This document shows, piece by piece, positions 8,092 to 16,043 of a stretch of DNA of 34,827 nucleotides (positions are counted from its first letter, which is position 1; each line of letters opens with the position of its first letter). The stretch lies in contig CALVEK010000021.1 of NCBI GenBank assembly GCA_944326555.1, forward strand, positions 1 through 34,827, written 5' to 3'. The notes below the pieces were generated by a model. That model did not search any database and was not told the origin of the DNA. It was given only the letters and a program-made list of their open reading frames with translations. The DNA comes from Candidatus Gastranaerophilales bacterium. Lineage in GTDB: Bacteria > Cyanobacteriota > Vampirovibrionia > Gastranaerophilales > Gastranaerophilaceae. A program made the translations under genes and the position numbers.

Positions 8092-8509
8092 CGTCGGAGA
8101 AAGTTTGGATATAATACAATCTTAATGCTTCAGCTCTGCTTTTTGCGAGATTCTTCTTTTGGTCTGCTCGAAAAATCAGTCTGTCCTTTGTTTCATAGTT
8201 TTCGTTGTACAAAGAATTTATGACTTTGATTTCATTATTCTTGTACATTGTCCAGTATTTTTGGTCTTCAAAAAGAGCTGTCTTTGCATCACCTGTTAAC
8301 TTTTTGTACAAAAGAGAGTAATATTTATCTACTTCTCTGTTCCACGCTTTGGATGCGTTATATGTACATTTTGACCATTCTTCAAGGGTTTTTGCTTTTT
8401 CTTTGCAAACACTTTCGTCTTTGTCAATCGGATGCACAAAAACTTGTTCGCATTTTACGAAACTTGATGTTAAACAAAGTATTAAGCAGGTAAGTAAAAA
8501 TTTTTTCAT
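8009..8509 (-). CDS. Secreted LprI-like (DUF1311) protein
   Basis: A 166-aa protein with a signal peptide (MKKFLLTCLILCLTSSFVKC) that has a Cys at its end, so it may be a lipoprotein. The region after it resembles the DUF1311/LprI domain: C-x19-C spacing (SVCKEKAK...WSKCTYNAS), WNREVDKYYSLLYKKL in place of the family's 'ad.eLN.vY..l', and ALFEDQKYWTMYKNN in place of 'L..aQraWi.fRd'. In Mycobacterium, LprI inhibits lysozyme; here that activity is only an inference. There is no Shine-Dalgarno site, and a promoter at 8516-8544 would start the transcript at the ATG itself. It lies between portal and scaffold and looks like a self-contained cargo gene. Confidence 0.7.
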   Translation of the reverse strand: MKKFLLTCLILCLTSSFVKCEQVFVHPIDKDESVCKEKAKTLEEWSKCTYNASKAWNREVDKYYSLLYKKLTGDAKTALFEDQKYWTMYKNNEIKVINSLYNENYETKDRLIFRADQKKNLAKSRAEALRLYYIQTFSDDDKEKIKVNSDYNPDNIIIRGLRYIGF

Positions 8510-8515
8510 GTCTAA

Positions 8516-8544
8516 ATGATACAGTATTGTATTTTATATCGCAA
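8516..8544 (-). promoter_or_regulatory. Promoter for the LprI cassette, with internal dyad
   Basis: On the minus strand a TTGCGA -35 (8539-8544), a 17-base spacer and a TATCAT -10 (8516-8521) place the transcription start at about 8509, the A of the ATG. The spacer carries ATACA-N4-TGTAT (8519-8532), a possible repressor site. Confidence 0.5.
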
Positions 8545-8587
8545 GTAATCCTATTACCTATTTTGCGGTGTATGATTTTTCTCTGCA

Positions 8588-10018
8588 TTAATTTATTGTT
8601 TCATTTTTATTTTTATTTTCTTTTTCTTTTTCTTTTTCTTTTTCTGGAAAGTCCTTTGTTTGCTCTGATAATGCATTTTCATTATTAATTCTTGCAAGTT
8701 CTTTTAGTGCGTCTTCTTCCGATACTTTGTCGAGAGTAACAATCGTTGTCAATTTACTTTGTGTGCCTGCTGCGACTCGGCTGTTTTCTGTTGCAACAAG
8801 CTCTGAGTAATCTGCAGGTATAGGTTCACCCCAAGCAACGTTTACACTTTTTACTGGCGTTGAGTTGAATGCCATTGCACAATTGACAACATTTTGGATT
8901 GCAGAGGTAAAAGATACCTGTTTTATATCATCAACTTTTGATAGGGCTGCAATAAATATTTTTCTTAGACTTTCTCCTGACATATTACCGGCTATGTTTA
9001 GTCCGTAGGCTTGAGGCGGAGTTTTTGTAAGTATATAGAAAAAGTTTAATAATGTATCAACGTGTTTTTGTATCGCTTCGGCTTGCAAATCTGCTGTGAG
9101 GTATTCGGGTTTGATTCCATCAGTACCTATTTTTATAAAATCTTTGTCAGGGAATTTTCTCGTGTTTGTAACAGGATCAAATTCCAGATTTTGCTCGCTT
9201 CCTGAAAGTTTCGGGTTAGCGTGTCTGTTTATAATTTTGGAGTTTTGGCTGATAGTCAGCATAATTTCTTCTACAATGGATTTGCATCTTTTATAATCGC
9301 TTTCACCAAAGTATGAATCACTTTCTGTTGTGTTTTTTACAGGGAATACAAGAAAATCATTCCATAAATGAGAAAAATCCTCGTAAGGTACGGTATTGAA
9401 TTGTTCAAGTTCATTTTCATCCAGTTGTCTGTTTAATGTATTGTTTGTACAAGTCCAGATTTCGTTTTCGACATAGCCTTTATAGTGTTTTTCGATTTTT
9501 TTAAACTCTTTTTTTACTCCGTTTTCTATTATTTCCAAAGGGTAGACTAGAATGTGTCCGAGAATATTATTAAGATTGCCTTGGTTGAATACAGGAATCC
9601 AGCATTCCGGGCTTACGGAAAATATTTTTACTTCATTTTCTTCTAAGGCTACTTTAAATATACCGTTTCCAAAACGTGAGTTATCAATGTATACTTCTTT
9701 TAACACTGATATGAAATTATTCTTCTTTGCAATTTCATCCCAGATTTTCTGTTTTGAATCGTCAACATTTACGGTTATTCCTTGATTTGTCAAGAAACCT
9801 TTGAAAAAGTCTGTTAGTGCCCAGAATAGGTTAATATTTATGAGTGATTGTGCGGTAGTGTTATCAAGAGGATAACGTTTTCTGATTTTTAACACAGTCG
9901 AATTAAAGGCTCTGTTAAAGTTTCCGTCATATAAATCTTTGTATTTATTGTATTTTCCCAGTCTTTCAATGGTGTCAGAATCATATCTGATATTTTTTAT
10001 ATCGAAGTTTGTGAACAT
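8588..10018 (-). CDS. Phage portal protein (SPP1 gp6-like)
   Basis: A 476-aa portal subunit; twelve copies form the DNA gateway at one capsid vertex. The N-terminal part has YKDLYDGNFNRAFN and, later, NLFWALTDFFKGFLTNQGI (wing). The middle contains YFGESDYKRCKSIVEEIMLT and the stem/clip-type segment INRHANPKLSG. Near the C-terminus LNIAGNMSGESLRKIFIAAL matches the conserved portal helix. The tail is a run of alternating Lys/Glu and Lys/Asn encoded by a hexanucleotide repeat. I chose the ATG at 10018, which has GAGG five bases upstream; a TTG start eight codons earlier is the alternative. Confidence 0.85.
   Translation of the reverse strand: MFTNFDIKNIRYDSDTIERLGKYNKYKDLYDGNFNRAFNSTVLKIRKRYPLDNTTAQSLININLFWALTDFFKGFLTNQGITVNVDDSKQKIWDEIAKKNNFISVLKEVYIDNSRFGNGIFKVALEENEVKIFSVSPECWIPVFNQGNLNNILGHILVYPLEIIENGVKKEFKKIEKHYKGYVENEIWTCTNNTLNRQLDENELEQFNTVPYEDFSHLWNDFLVFPVKNTTESDSYFGESDYKRCKSIVEEIMLTISQNSKIINRHANPKLSGSEQNLEFDPVTNTRKFPDKDFIKIGTDGIKPEYLTADLQAEAIQKHVDTLLNFFYILTKTPPQAYGLNIAGNMSGESLRKIFIAALSKVDDIKQVSFTSAIQNVVNCAMAFNSTPVKSVNVAWGEPIPADYSELVATENSRVAAGTQSKLTTIVTLDKVSEEDALKELARINNENALSEQTKDFPEKEKEKEKENKNKNETIN
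8615..8644. repeat. Hexanucleotide microsatellite in the portal C-terminus
   Basis: Four perfect TTTTTC units (8621-8644) preceded by a near copy. On the coding strand the unit is GAAAAA, which encodes the Glu-Lys tail of the portal protein. Slippage by whole units would keep the frame. Confidence 0.8.
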
Positions 10019-10084
10019 TTTTACCTCATTTTCTTTTGTCAAATGTGAAATATTTTGTTTTTTTATGGGGATAGAAAAGAATAA

Positions 10085-11416
10085 TTAAACTTTTATAACA
10101 AGTTCATTGTACATTTGAGGGAATCCTCTAAAGTTTTGCTCATTGCCCAGTTCTTTGCACCTGTCAAAAGTTCTGTCGCATTCTGTTTCTTCTCCTGTAT
10201 AACCACATCTGCAATCTTTAAATCTTCTTACTTGGCAGGTTGTCCGATATTTCATAACAGGAGCTTGCACTTCGTATCCGCCCAGTGATGTTTCTATGTC
10301 CATGGATGCATTTTCGTAATCCAGTTTTAGATTATTGCATCTGCCTGCATAAAGTATTTTTTTGTAATCAGGAATTAACTCATTAGTGTTTAAATCGAGG
10401 AAAACCAGCGTTAAGACTGCAGGTGCATTTGTTATTACATCTCCTCGTTGACCTATAATTCCTGAGATTGCAAGTCCGACATTGGATAAATTAATGTTGA
10501 GCTTTGAGACACTTGAATTGTCATCTTTTTTTATTTCATCAAAGGTCAACGGTGCTCCTATATAGTTCTCTCCATTGTATTGAAGTGAATCAAGAGTTTC
10601 ATTGTCTAAAACATAGATAGAACCGCCGCTTAGTTCTATTTTTAATAGTTTCCTAGGTATTATTTCATCTTTTTCCAGCTCATTAAAAGGACTAACGGTT
10701 GGAAATACCTCTTTGAGTTCAATTTCCATTGCTCCAAATCCGTATGAATCCACGTTTACATCCAAGATATCGGAATCAAATCTTACATTGTATGTTTTAC
10801 CGTCTCCGCCAAGTTCTTTTTTCCATTCCCATTCAAAAGAACGGAAGCGTCCCCTTTTTGCTATAAAGAAATTTTCAAGCTGTTGTCTTGTTTTTGCGTT
10901 TTTTTCAAATTTTAATTTCCAGCTTTTTTTAGGTAAATCCCAGTAGGATTTCCTTTCATTTCTGGACGTAAAAACCTTGTCGACTATCGTATAAAAATTT
11001 ATGGAGGAATCACATTCAACATTGTGATAAAAATCAAGAGAAGCAACTTGTTCAACCGGAGAATCATCAATACAAACAAGTTCAAGTTCAGAATCGGAAA
11101 AACCAAAGTCTTTAATGTTTTGTTTAAAGCTATCGGCATTAAATGTGCAAAGATAGGTTTTGCCGTTTCCTCCTTTATTTTTATTCCATAAAAATTCAAA
11201 TTTTCCTGATTGCCCCATTACACTTATAAAAAAATCTTCAAGCTGTTGTCTTTGCTTGAAGTTTTTGTCGAATTTCAGCTTAAAGGTTCTTTTAGGGTAT
11301 GTCCAAACAGGGTAGCGTTGCTCATGACCTTTCATTTTTTCATTTATTTGCGTATTAAACTCTATAGAAGTTGTATAGGCCTCTTTGTAAGGTATGTCAA
11401 AAATAGGATATTCCAT
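10085..11416 (-). CDS. Fused phage tail-tip protein: two Dit-like domains plus gpL/BR0599-type hub domain
   Basis: A 443-aa protein with an obvious internal duplication. Residues about 17-116 and 137-236 align with each other: KRTFKLKFDKNFKQRQQLEDFF against KKSWKLKFEKNAKTRQQLENFF, then GGNGKTY against GGDGKTY, then FGFSDSELELV against YGFGAMEIELK. Each copy resembles a DUF2460 (distal tail) domain. From about 255 on, the sequence resembles the DUF2163/BR0599 hub, ending in a Cys cluster (Cys394, 402, 404, 413, 420) and NFRGFPQM, as in lambda gpL and gene-transfer-agent hubs that carry an iron-sulphur cluster. AAGGA precedes the ATG. It should sit at the tail tip. The fusion of domains that are usually separate genes is unusual. 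Confidence 0.75.
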   Translation of the reverse strand: MEYPIFDIPYKEAYTTSIEFNTQINEKMKGHEQRYPVWTYPKRTFKLKFDKNFKQRQQLEDFFISVMGQSGKFEFLWNKNKGGNGKTYLCTFNADSFKQNIKDFGFSDSELELVCIDDSPVEQVASLDFYHNVECDSSINFYTIVDKVFTSRNERKSYWDLPKKSWKLKFEKNAKTRQQLENFFIAKRGRFRSFEWEWKKELGGDGKTYNVRFDSDILDVNVDSYGFGAMEIELKEVFPTVSPFNELEKDEIIPRKLLKIELSGGSIYVLDNETLDSLQYNGENYIGAPLTFDEIKKDDNSSVSKLNINLSNVGLAISGIIGQRGDVITNAPAVLTLVFLDLNTNELIPDYKKILYAGRCNNLKLDYENASMDIETSLGGYEVQAPVMKYRTTCQVRRFKDCRCGYTGEETECDRTFDRCKELGNEQNFRGFPQMYNELVIKV

Positions 11417-11459
11417 ATAAATCCTTTCTAAGTGTTTTAAAAATTTAACTTTTGCCCAT

Positions 11460-11488
11460 AAAAAAATGGGAGGCGGGAGGGCCTCCCT
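11460..11488 (-). terminator. Rho-independent terminator after the Cys-rich phage gene
   Basis: On the minus strand GGGAGG (11482-11487) pairs with CCTCCC (11468-11473), followed by a run of seven T (11460-11466). It lies 21 bases after the stop codon of the upstream gene and before the tail-tip gene. Confidence 0.8.
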
Positions 11489-11508
11489 TGGAAGGCTAAA
11501 TAAGAGAG

Positions 11509-11982
11509 TTAAATATTGTATGTTTTAATGGTTGATTTAATTATTTCTGATTGCCAAATTTGGTCTTTAAAAATATTTCTGTTCCCTGATTCGTCCAAGT
11601 ATCTTGCTACTTGTGTTTCTCCGTCTAACGCTTTTCCGTAGACCCACGGGATATTTTTAGCATTTTGTACTTTTTTTATAGGACAGCATTGTGGTTGTCT
11701 GATTCTCATTGTTTTGGTTCTTTCCAAGAATTTTTTTGCATTTTCTTTACTTAAATTTTTGATTTTTAACGGTTTTACTATCCCGTTATCTTCGTAATAA
11801 CGCAATATCTTGACTTTGCAGCAATCATTCTTTTTGCAAAAAAGAGCGTATACGATTTCTTTTGTTATTTTTTTCCCATCAAAGTATTTCAGCGAAGGTC
11901 TTTTCATTAAATATTTTTCTATGCACCAGTAAGTTTCAGGATCATCAGTGCTGTATAAAAGACCACAGCAGTAGAATCTCAA
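11509..11982 (-). CDS. Cys-rich phage-region protein of unknown function
   Basis: A 157-aa protein at the upstream end of the phage operon. Cysteines come in pairs (FYCCGLL near the start, KKNDCCKVK and QPQCCPIKK further on) plus two singles, which suggests metal binding or disulphides. No family is recognised. I place the start at a TTG at 11982, eight bases after AAGGAG; a GTG at 11991 would overlap that site. It is bounded downstream by a strong terminator, so it may be an independently transcribed early or regulatory gene rather than a structural one. Confidence 0.55.
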   Translation of the reverse strand: MRFYCCGLLYSTDDPETYWCIEKYLMKRPSLKYFDGKKITKEIVYALFCKKNDCCKVKILRYYEDNGIVKPLKIKNLSKENAKKFLERTKTMRIRQPQCCPIKKVQNAKNIPWVYGKALDGETQVARYLDESGNRNIFKDQIWQSEIIKSTIKTYNI

Positions 11983-12125
11983 TTTCCTCACTCCTTAAAT
12001 TTTTTGAAGTATATATCAATTTTGGGTAAAAGACATAATTCACCCTTTTGTGCAAGGTGGGCGGAAATGTAAAAATAATTTGTGAATATTTCAACCTCTT
12101 GCACTCTTATATATAGCACATAAAT

Positions 12126-12150
12126 TGTACCCTGTCGGGTACATTTTTTT
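12126..12150 (+). terminator. Strong plus-strand terminator or operator-like hairpin
   Basis: TGTACCC (12126-12132), loop TGTC, GGGTACA (12137-12143), then seven T. It has the form of a rho-independent terminator on the plus strand, yet no plus-strand gene precedes it. It also lies just upstream of the phage operon on the other strand, where it could be an operator. Confidence 0.55.
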
Positions 12151-12151
12151 C

Positions 12152-12181
12152 TTGACTTTTTGCAAAAAATGTCTGTATGAC
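12152..12181 (+). promoter_or_regulatory. Possible promoter for the HdeD-like gene
   Basis: TTGACT (12152-12157), an 18-base spacer, then TATGAC (12176-12181). The -10 is imperfect. It is the best candidate between the plus-strand terminator and the gene at 12288. Confidence 0.3.
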
Positions 12182-12287
12182 CGAAAAATAAGACAAAAGC
12201 CTATATTAAAATTACCTTTTTAGTCAATGTTATGAGGTAAAAAGATATTTAATATTAAGGAGTGTAAATAAAAAGGAGTTGTTTTGT

Positions 12288-12839
12288 ATGGCAGATATGG
12301 TAAAAAGATTCTGTAACACTTTTCTTATTGAGGGTGTATTTTTGCTAATAATAGGTATGATGTTGCTCATCTTGCCTCAAATGTCTACTTTGGCTTTGAG
12401 TCTTATGATTAGTGTTGCTTTGATTTTTGTAGGTATTTATAAGTTTATAAGTTCTATAATAAGACGAAACGAAATTGAAAAATCATGGCTAAGTGTCCTT
12501 ATAGCAACACTGATGATAGTAACAGGTGCCTATATGACAGTGAGACCTTTGTTTAACCTTTTTGTACTAACTCTTGGTGTTGGTGTGTACTTTGTGTTGG
12601 AGGGTATAAACTCCATGGTTATGGCATTTGAAAGTAAAGGAATATTAAAACATTGGTGGGTTGGTATAGTATCAGGGCTCTTACAGTTTGCACTTGCTTT
12701 TATAATATTCTTTGGTCTACCTGGTAGTGCATTGTATGCAATAGGTATTTTGCTTGGTGTTAATCTCTTATTGTCAGGTATTGCTTTGATTTCTGTATAC
12801 ACAGGTGCCGGATGCCCAAGATTATTGAAGGCGGATTAG
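12288..12839 (+). CDS. HdeD-family (DUF308) integral membrane protein
   Basis: A 183-aa protein made almost entirely of membrane segments, about six in three pairs, with the DUF308 style: LLIIGMMLLILPQMSTLALSL, then SVLIATLMIVTGAYMTVRPL, then a third pair ending in GVNLLLSGIALISVYTG. E. coli HdeD helps in acid resistance at high density; for this branch the role is unknown. AAGGAG (12273-12278) lies nine bases before the ATG at 12288, so a TTG three codons earlier is rejected as the start. It is a single-gene transcript closed by two hairpins, and is likely a host gene flanking the phage. Confidence 0.8.
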   Translation: MADMVKRFCNTFLIEGVFLLIIGMMLLILPQMSTLALSLMISVALIFVGIYKFISSIIRRNEIEKSWLSVLIATLMIVTGAYMTVRPLFNLFVLTLGVGVYFVLEGINSMVMAFESKGILKHWWVGIVSGLLQFALAFIIFFGLPGSALYAIGILLGVNLLLSGIALISVYTGAGCPRLLKAD

Positions 12840-12867
12840 TTTGCCTTTGAATAAAAAATGGAGTTAA

Positions 12868-12935
12868 CAGCAGAAGACACATTATTGATAAATATTCTGC
12901 TGTGAGCCGAAGAAAGAATTCTTCGGCTCTTCTTA
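12868..12935. terminator. Tandem hairpins between convergent genes
   Basis: CAGCAGAA (12868-12875) pairs with TTCTGCTG (12895-12902). Immediately after, GAGCCGAAGAA (12904-12914) pairs with TTCTTCGGCTC (12919-12929), followed by TTCTT. The second is a strong terminator that can serve both the HdeD-like gene and the U32 gene on the other strand. Confidence 0.75.
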
Positions 12936-12950
12936 AAGTCGATTTGTTCA

Positions 12951-14691
12951 CTATTTTAAAGATGTTATCAAATATTCATCTTGTATTGTATCAATATTTT
13001 TTTCGATTCCTGCAAGTGAATTAAACAGGTGCGTTAGTAGTATTGAAACGTATTTTGCAGGTAGATCCGATAAATCTATAACAAACTCATTTATCCCTAT
13101 CTTTTCAAGACGAGGAATATATTCATAAAGGTGTAAGATATAATCTTGAAACATGTGCATTCTGCAGAATCCATCAACAACAAATGGCAATACTTTTTTT
13201 AAAGACGGGTCTTTTAATGCGTAATTACCATTATGACATGGAGCTTTGCACGATAATCTTGATACAATAGCCGAATCATTGTTCAGAGGACATAAGCCCA
13301 AAGAGGGAACTCTTACATTACCGGCAATCGTTAATTTTTTGTTGGGGATAATGTTTTTTATTTTTCTTATACAACTTTTAATATTGTTAATGTCATTAAA
13401 GGTGCTGAAGTCAACCGTATCTATAGGATGCAAGTTGTTAAGACACTTTATGGACATACTGTTTAAAAGATTTATTCCCTGTCCTATTTCAACAGGTATT
13501 CTGTGCAATTCATCATCATTGATGAATGCCCAAAGGTATCCGATATTATTTATTATTATGGAAGATGGAATTGGTTCTGTTAAGCAAAGGTTCTTTACAT
13601 ATTCATACACCCTGTCAAAATCTCTTTCTATTAGGATTCTTGGGGTGCTAAGTTGTAGTTTTATTCCATAATTAAAACAGAACTTTTTTACTTTCGTTAT
13701 TATTTGATTAAAACTGCTTTTGGAAAGATCTGCAGTATTTAAAATTTCTCCGTATTCAATACTATATACAGGGTTAAAACCTATTTTTGTTATAAATTTT
13801 TTTATGTCATCGAGTTGAGAAATAGATGAAAGACGCAAGTTTATCCTAGGGTATGTGATTTTTTTGTAATCGATGTCTTTTTTGAGTCTTGGGCGTTTGT
13901 TTTCCCACTCAAATTTTTGTATATTACGAGAAAATTTAAAATCAGAACCTTGTGCGCTCATCATTTCTCCCGAGAAATGATTTGTTTGATAAATGCTTTT
14001 TCTAACGTGTTTAAATGGTAATTTTTGGTTTTTAAAAACTTTTGGTTTAGCAAGGATTTTTTCAACAAGTTCGATACCTTCAAGTATTTCTTCAGATGAT
14101 GCAAATTTCCCCTTTATTATTACAGAATCAATAGCATGCAATTTTTTAATGTCTTCCGCGCACCAAGGAAGATTGTCAGAATCAATTGCCAGTGAGATAT
14201 TTTTGTATTTTTTTATTTTTGCAATATTTTTTAGATAAATTTCTTCGGTAATAATAACTTGATCAGCTTTATGGAACATGTTGACAAAATCAATACCGGC
14301 AAGATTGTGTATATCAAAATAAGAATCTATAATTACCTTGAATGGTAAAGAATGTGTTTTTATTGCTTCAAGTATTGCAAAACTGTTTATGAATATTCCG
14401 TCAATTTGTGTTTGTTTCAAAAAAGTAATGAATTTTTTGATTTCCACCAAATCTTCTTCTGTAATATTATGCTTAAAATTTACATATATTTTGCAATCAT
14501 TTTCGTGCGCTTTTTTTATAAATTCATTTACGTATTCGAAATTAGAACCATTTTCACCTAAAAATTTGTGATGATAAACGTAAAAACTTCTGCACTTAAT
14601 CTTGTTTATAAAATTTGTAACATCTTCAGGCTTTTTTATTGGCGCTGTAATTCTTATATCTTCCATGCGATTATTATAAAGTTTTAACATC
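12951..14691 (-). CDS. U32 peptidase-family protein
   Basis: A protein of about 579 aa of the U32 'collagenase-like' family. The N-terminal half is a TIM-barrel-like series of beta/alpha units (IRITAPIKKPEDVTNFI at the start; KIYVNFKHNI; DGIFINSFAILEAI; VIIDSYFDIHN). The C-terminal part has LGLCPLNND, then RLSCKAPCHNG and DGFCRMHMF. That spacing of four cysteines is expected to hold a 4Fe-4S cluster, as in the UbiU/UbiV and RlhA members. Known members act in hydroxylation of ubiquinone or rRNA, or are called proteases; the substrate here is not known. The start is uncertain: ATG at 14691 or ATG at 14666 (MEDIRITAP), neither with a clear ribosome site. Confidence 0.8.
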
Positions 14692-14791
14692 AATTATAAA
14701 AGAAATGTTAAATAATGTGAACGAATAAATCCACTAATATTACTAGATTAATTCAAAATATACTCCAATCAACTGATTCCGCTAAAAAAAT

Positions 14792-14820
14792 TTGCCATAA
14801 TTTTAATCCTGTAATAGAAT
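14792..14820 (+). promoter_or_regulatory. Probable promoter of the pilus/secretion operon
   Basis: TTGCCA (14792-14797), a 17-base spacer and TAGAAT (14815-14820). A second TATAAT follows at once. It lies about 85 bases before the first gene of the operon. Confidence 0.5.
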
Positions 14821-14904
14821 TATAATAGAATCGGCTGTTTGTATGTTATGCCATCAGCAAGATTTGTTTATTATGTTAACAGAAGAAGTATGAAGAGAGT
14901 GTAA

Positions 14905-16023
14905 ATGTTTGGAGAATTAGGCGATTCGGATATATATGAAAATAACCGCGGAAGTAACTTTGATGATACCTCCGATGGGAATTTTTCATTTGACACCCAG
15001 AATGATTCAGATGCAGGTGTTTCAGATGATTTTTTAGATACATTTGACAGTGATTCTTTGTCTGCGTCTTCGTCGTCAGAAGCTGATTATAATGGTAGTG
15101 TTCCACCACAATTTGCTTCTGATACGGTTAGTGTAAATGCGGAAACCGATGTTTCTGGAGATGATCTTTCGGGTAATGTTCCCTCATATGCTCAGCAAAA
15201 GAGTAAAAGTTCATCTTTTGTTTTTATTGCTTTGCTTTTAGTTTTGGCTATTTGTGCTGTTGGTTTGTTTTTTTATAAAAAACATACAGAGCAAGTATCC
15301 TCGGAGGCTGGGCAAGCTGCTGCAGATTATTTTTACGATCAGTCAGCACCAGCTGTGAATACTGAAGGTGTTGCGCAACCGAGTGGAAATCCGTCTGCTG
15401 ATATGGCGACGGTGGATGTAGATTTGGCAACAGCTGAAGGAGTTCCTGCTGAAGCCAATGCTGATGTAAAAAATAATTCGTCGATTGGTGAGACAAAGAA
15501 GCTTTCTGCATTGGAAAAGGCTATGCAAAAGAAAAAGGCTGATGAGGAAAAAGAAAATCAAGTCGGTCTTCATACCTCCATCGGTTCAGTTGTTATACCT
15601 GTCTCTGCAGGGGGCAGGCCTGATCCATTTTTGCCTCATGCTCAGCAGGTTGCATCGGCCGATAAGCCAAAATTTGACTTAGTTGCTCCTCCTGTTCAAG
15701 TTCCTGATAGTTATGTAGCGACAGAGCAACTAATGAATATAAAGATTAACGGTATTATGTATGATGAAGTCCGTCCTTCAGCATTGATTGTGGTCAATGA
15801 TTCAGAACAGTTGGTACATAAAGGCGATGTGGTTATGGGCAACAAGATACTTAATATTACCAGAAAGTCTGTTGTTGTTAAGTGTGGGACTAACGTATAT
15901 GAGATTAGTGCCGGACAGTCTTTGCACACCGATGTTAATTTGAATCCGGTGTCATCTGTTTCAAGACAGTTTGGAGGAGCATATTCTCCAAAGGCTAAGA
16001 ATTTATTAGAGTTTAACAAATAA
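14905..16023 (+). CDS. PilP/GspC-like inner-membrane protein
   Basis: A 372-aa protein, first in the pilus/secretion operon. Residues 1-100 are an Asp/Ser-rich, probably disordered cytoplasmic tail. One membrane helix spans about 104-124 (SFVFIALLLVLAICAVGLFF). A Ser/Ala-rich periplasmic linker follows, then GGRPDPFLP at about 236-244, the PilP signature. A small beta domain runs from about 277 to 340 (INGIMYDEVRPSALIVVND ... VHKGDVV ... VVVKCGTNVYEI), like the HR domain of PilP/GspC that binds the secretin. It would connect the inner-membrane machinery to the secretin encoded 20 bases downstream. The long acidic N-terminal tail is not standard for PilP, which is a short lipoprotein. Confidence 0.75.
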   Translation: MFGELGDSDIYENNRGSNFDDTSDGNFSFDTQNDSDAGVSDDFLDTFDSDSLSASSSSEADYNGSVPPQFASDTVSVNAETDVSGDDLSGNVPSYAQQKSKSSSFVFIALLLVLAICAVGLFFYKKHTEQVSSEAGQAAADYFYDQSAPAVNTEGVAQPSGNPSADMATVDVDLATAEGVPAEANADVKNNSSIGETKKLSALEKAMQKKKADEEKENQVGLHTSIGSVVIPVSAGGRPDPFLPHAQQVASADKPKFDLVAPPVQVPDSYVATEQLMNIKINGIMYDEVRPSALIVVNDSEQLVHKGDVVMGNKILNITRKSVVVKCGTNVYEISAGQSLHTDVNLNPVSSVSRQFGGAYSPKAKNLLEFNK

Positions 16024-16043
16024 TTTATAGGAGTCATAAATAA

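Noticed and set aside
12126-12143. GTAC-containing dyad as a LexA box
   Set aside because: The half-sites are eight bases apart, too far for the known cyanobacterial or Gram-positive LexA spacing.
12530-12951. Minus-strand frames opposite the HdeD-like gene
   Set aside because: They overlap a well-supported membrane protein gene and strong terminator hairpins.
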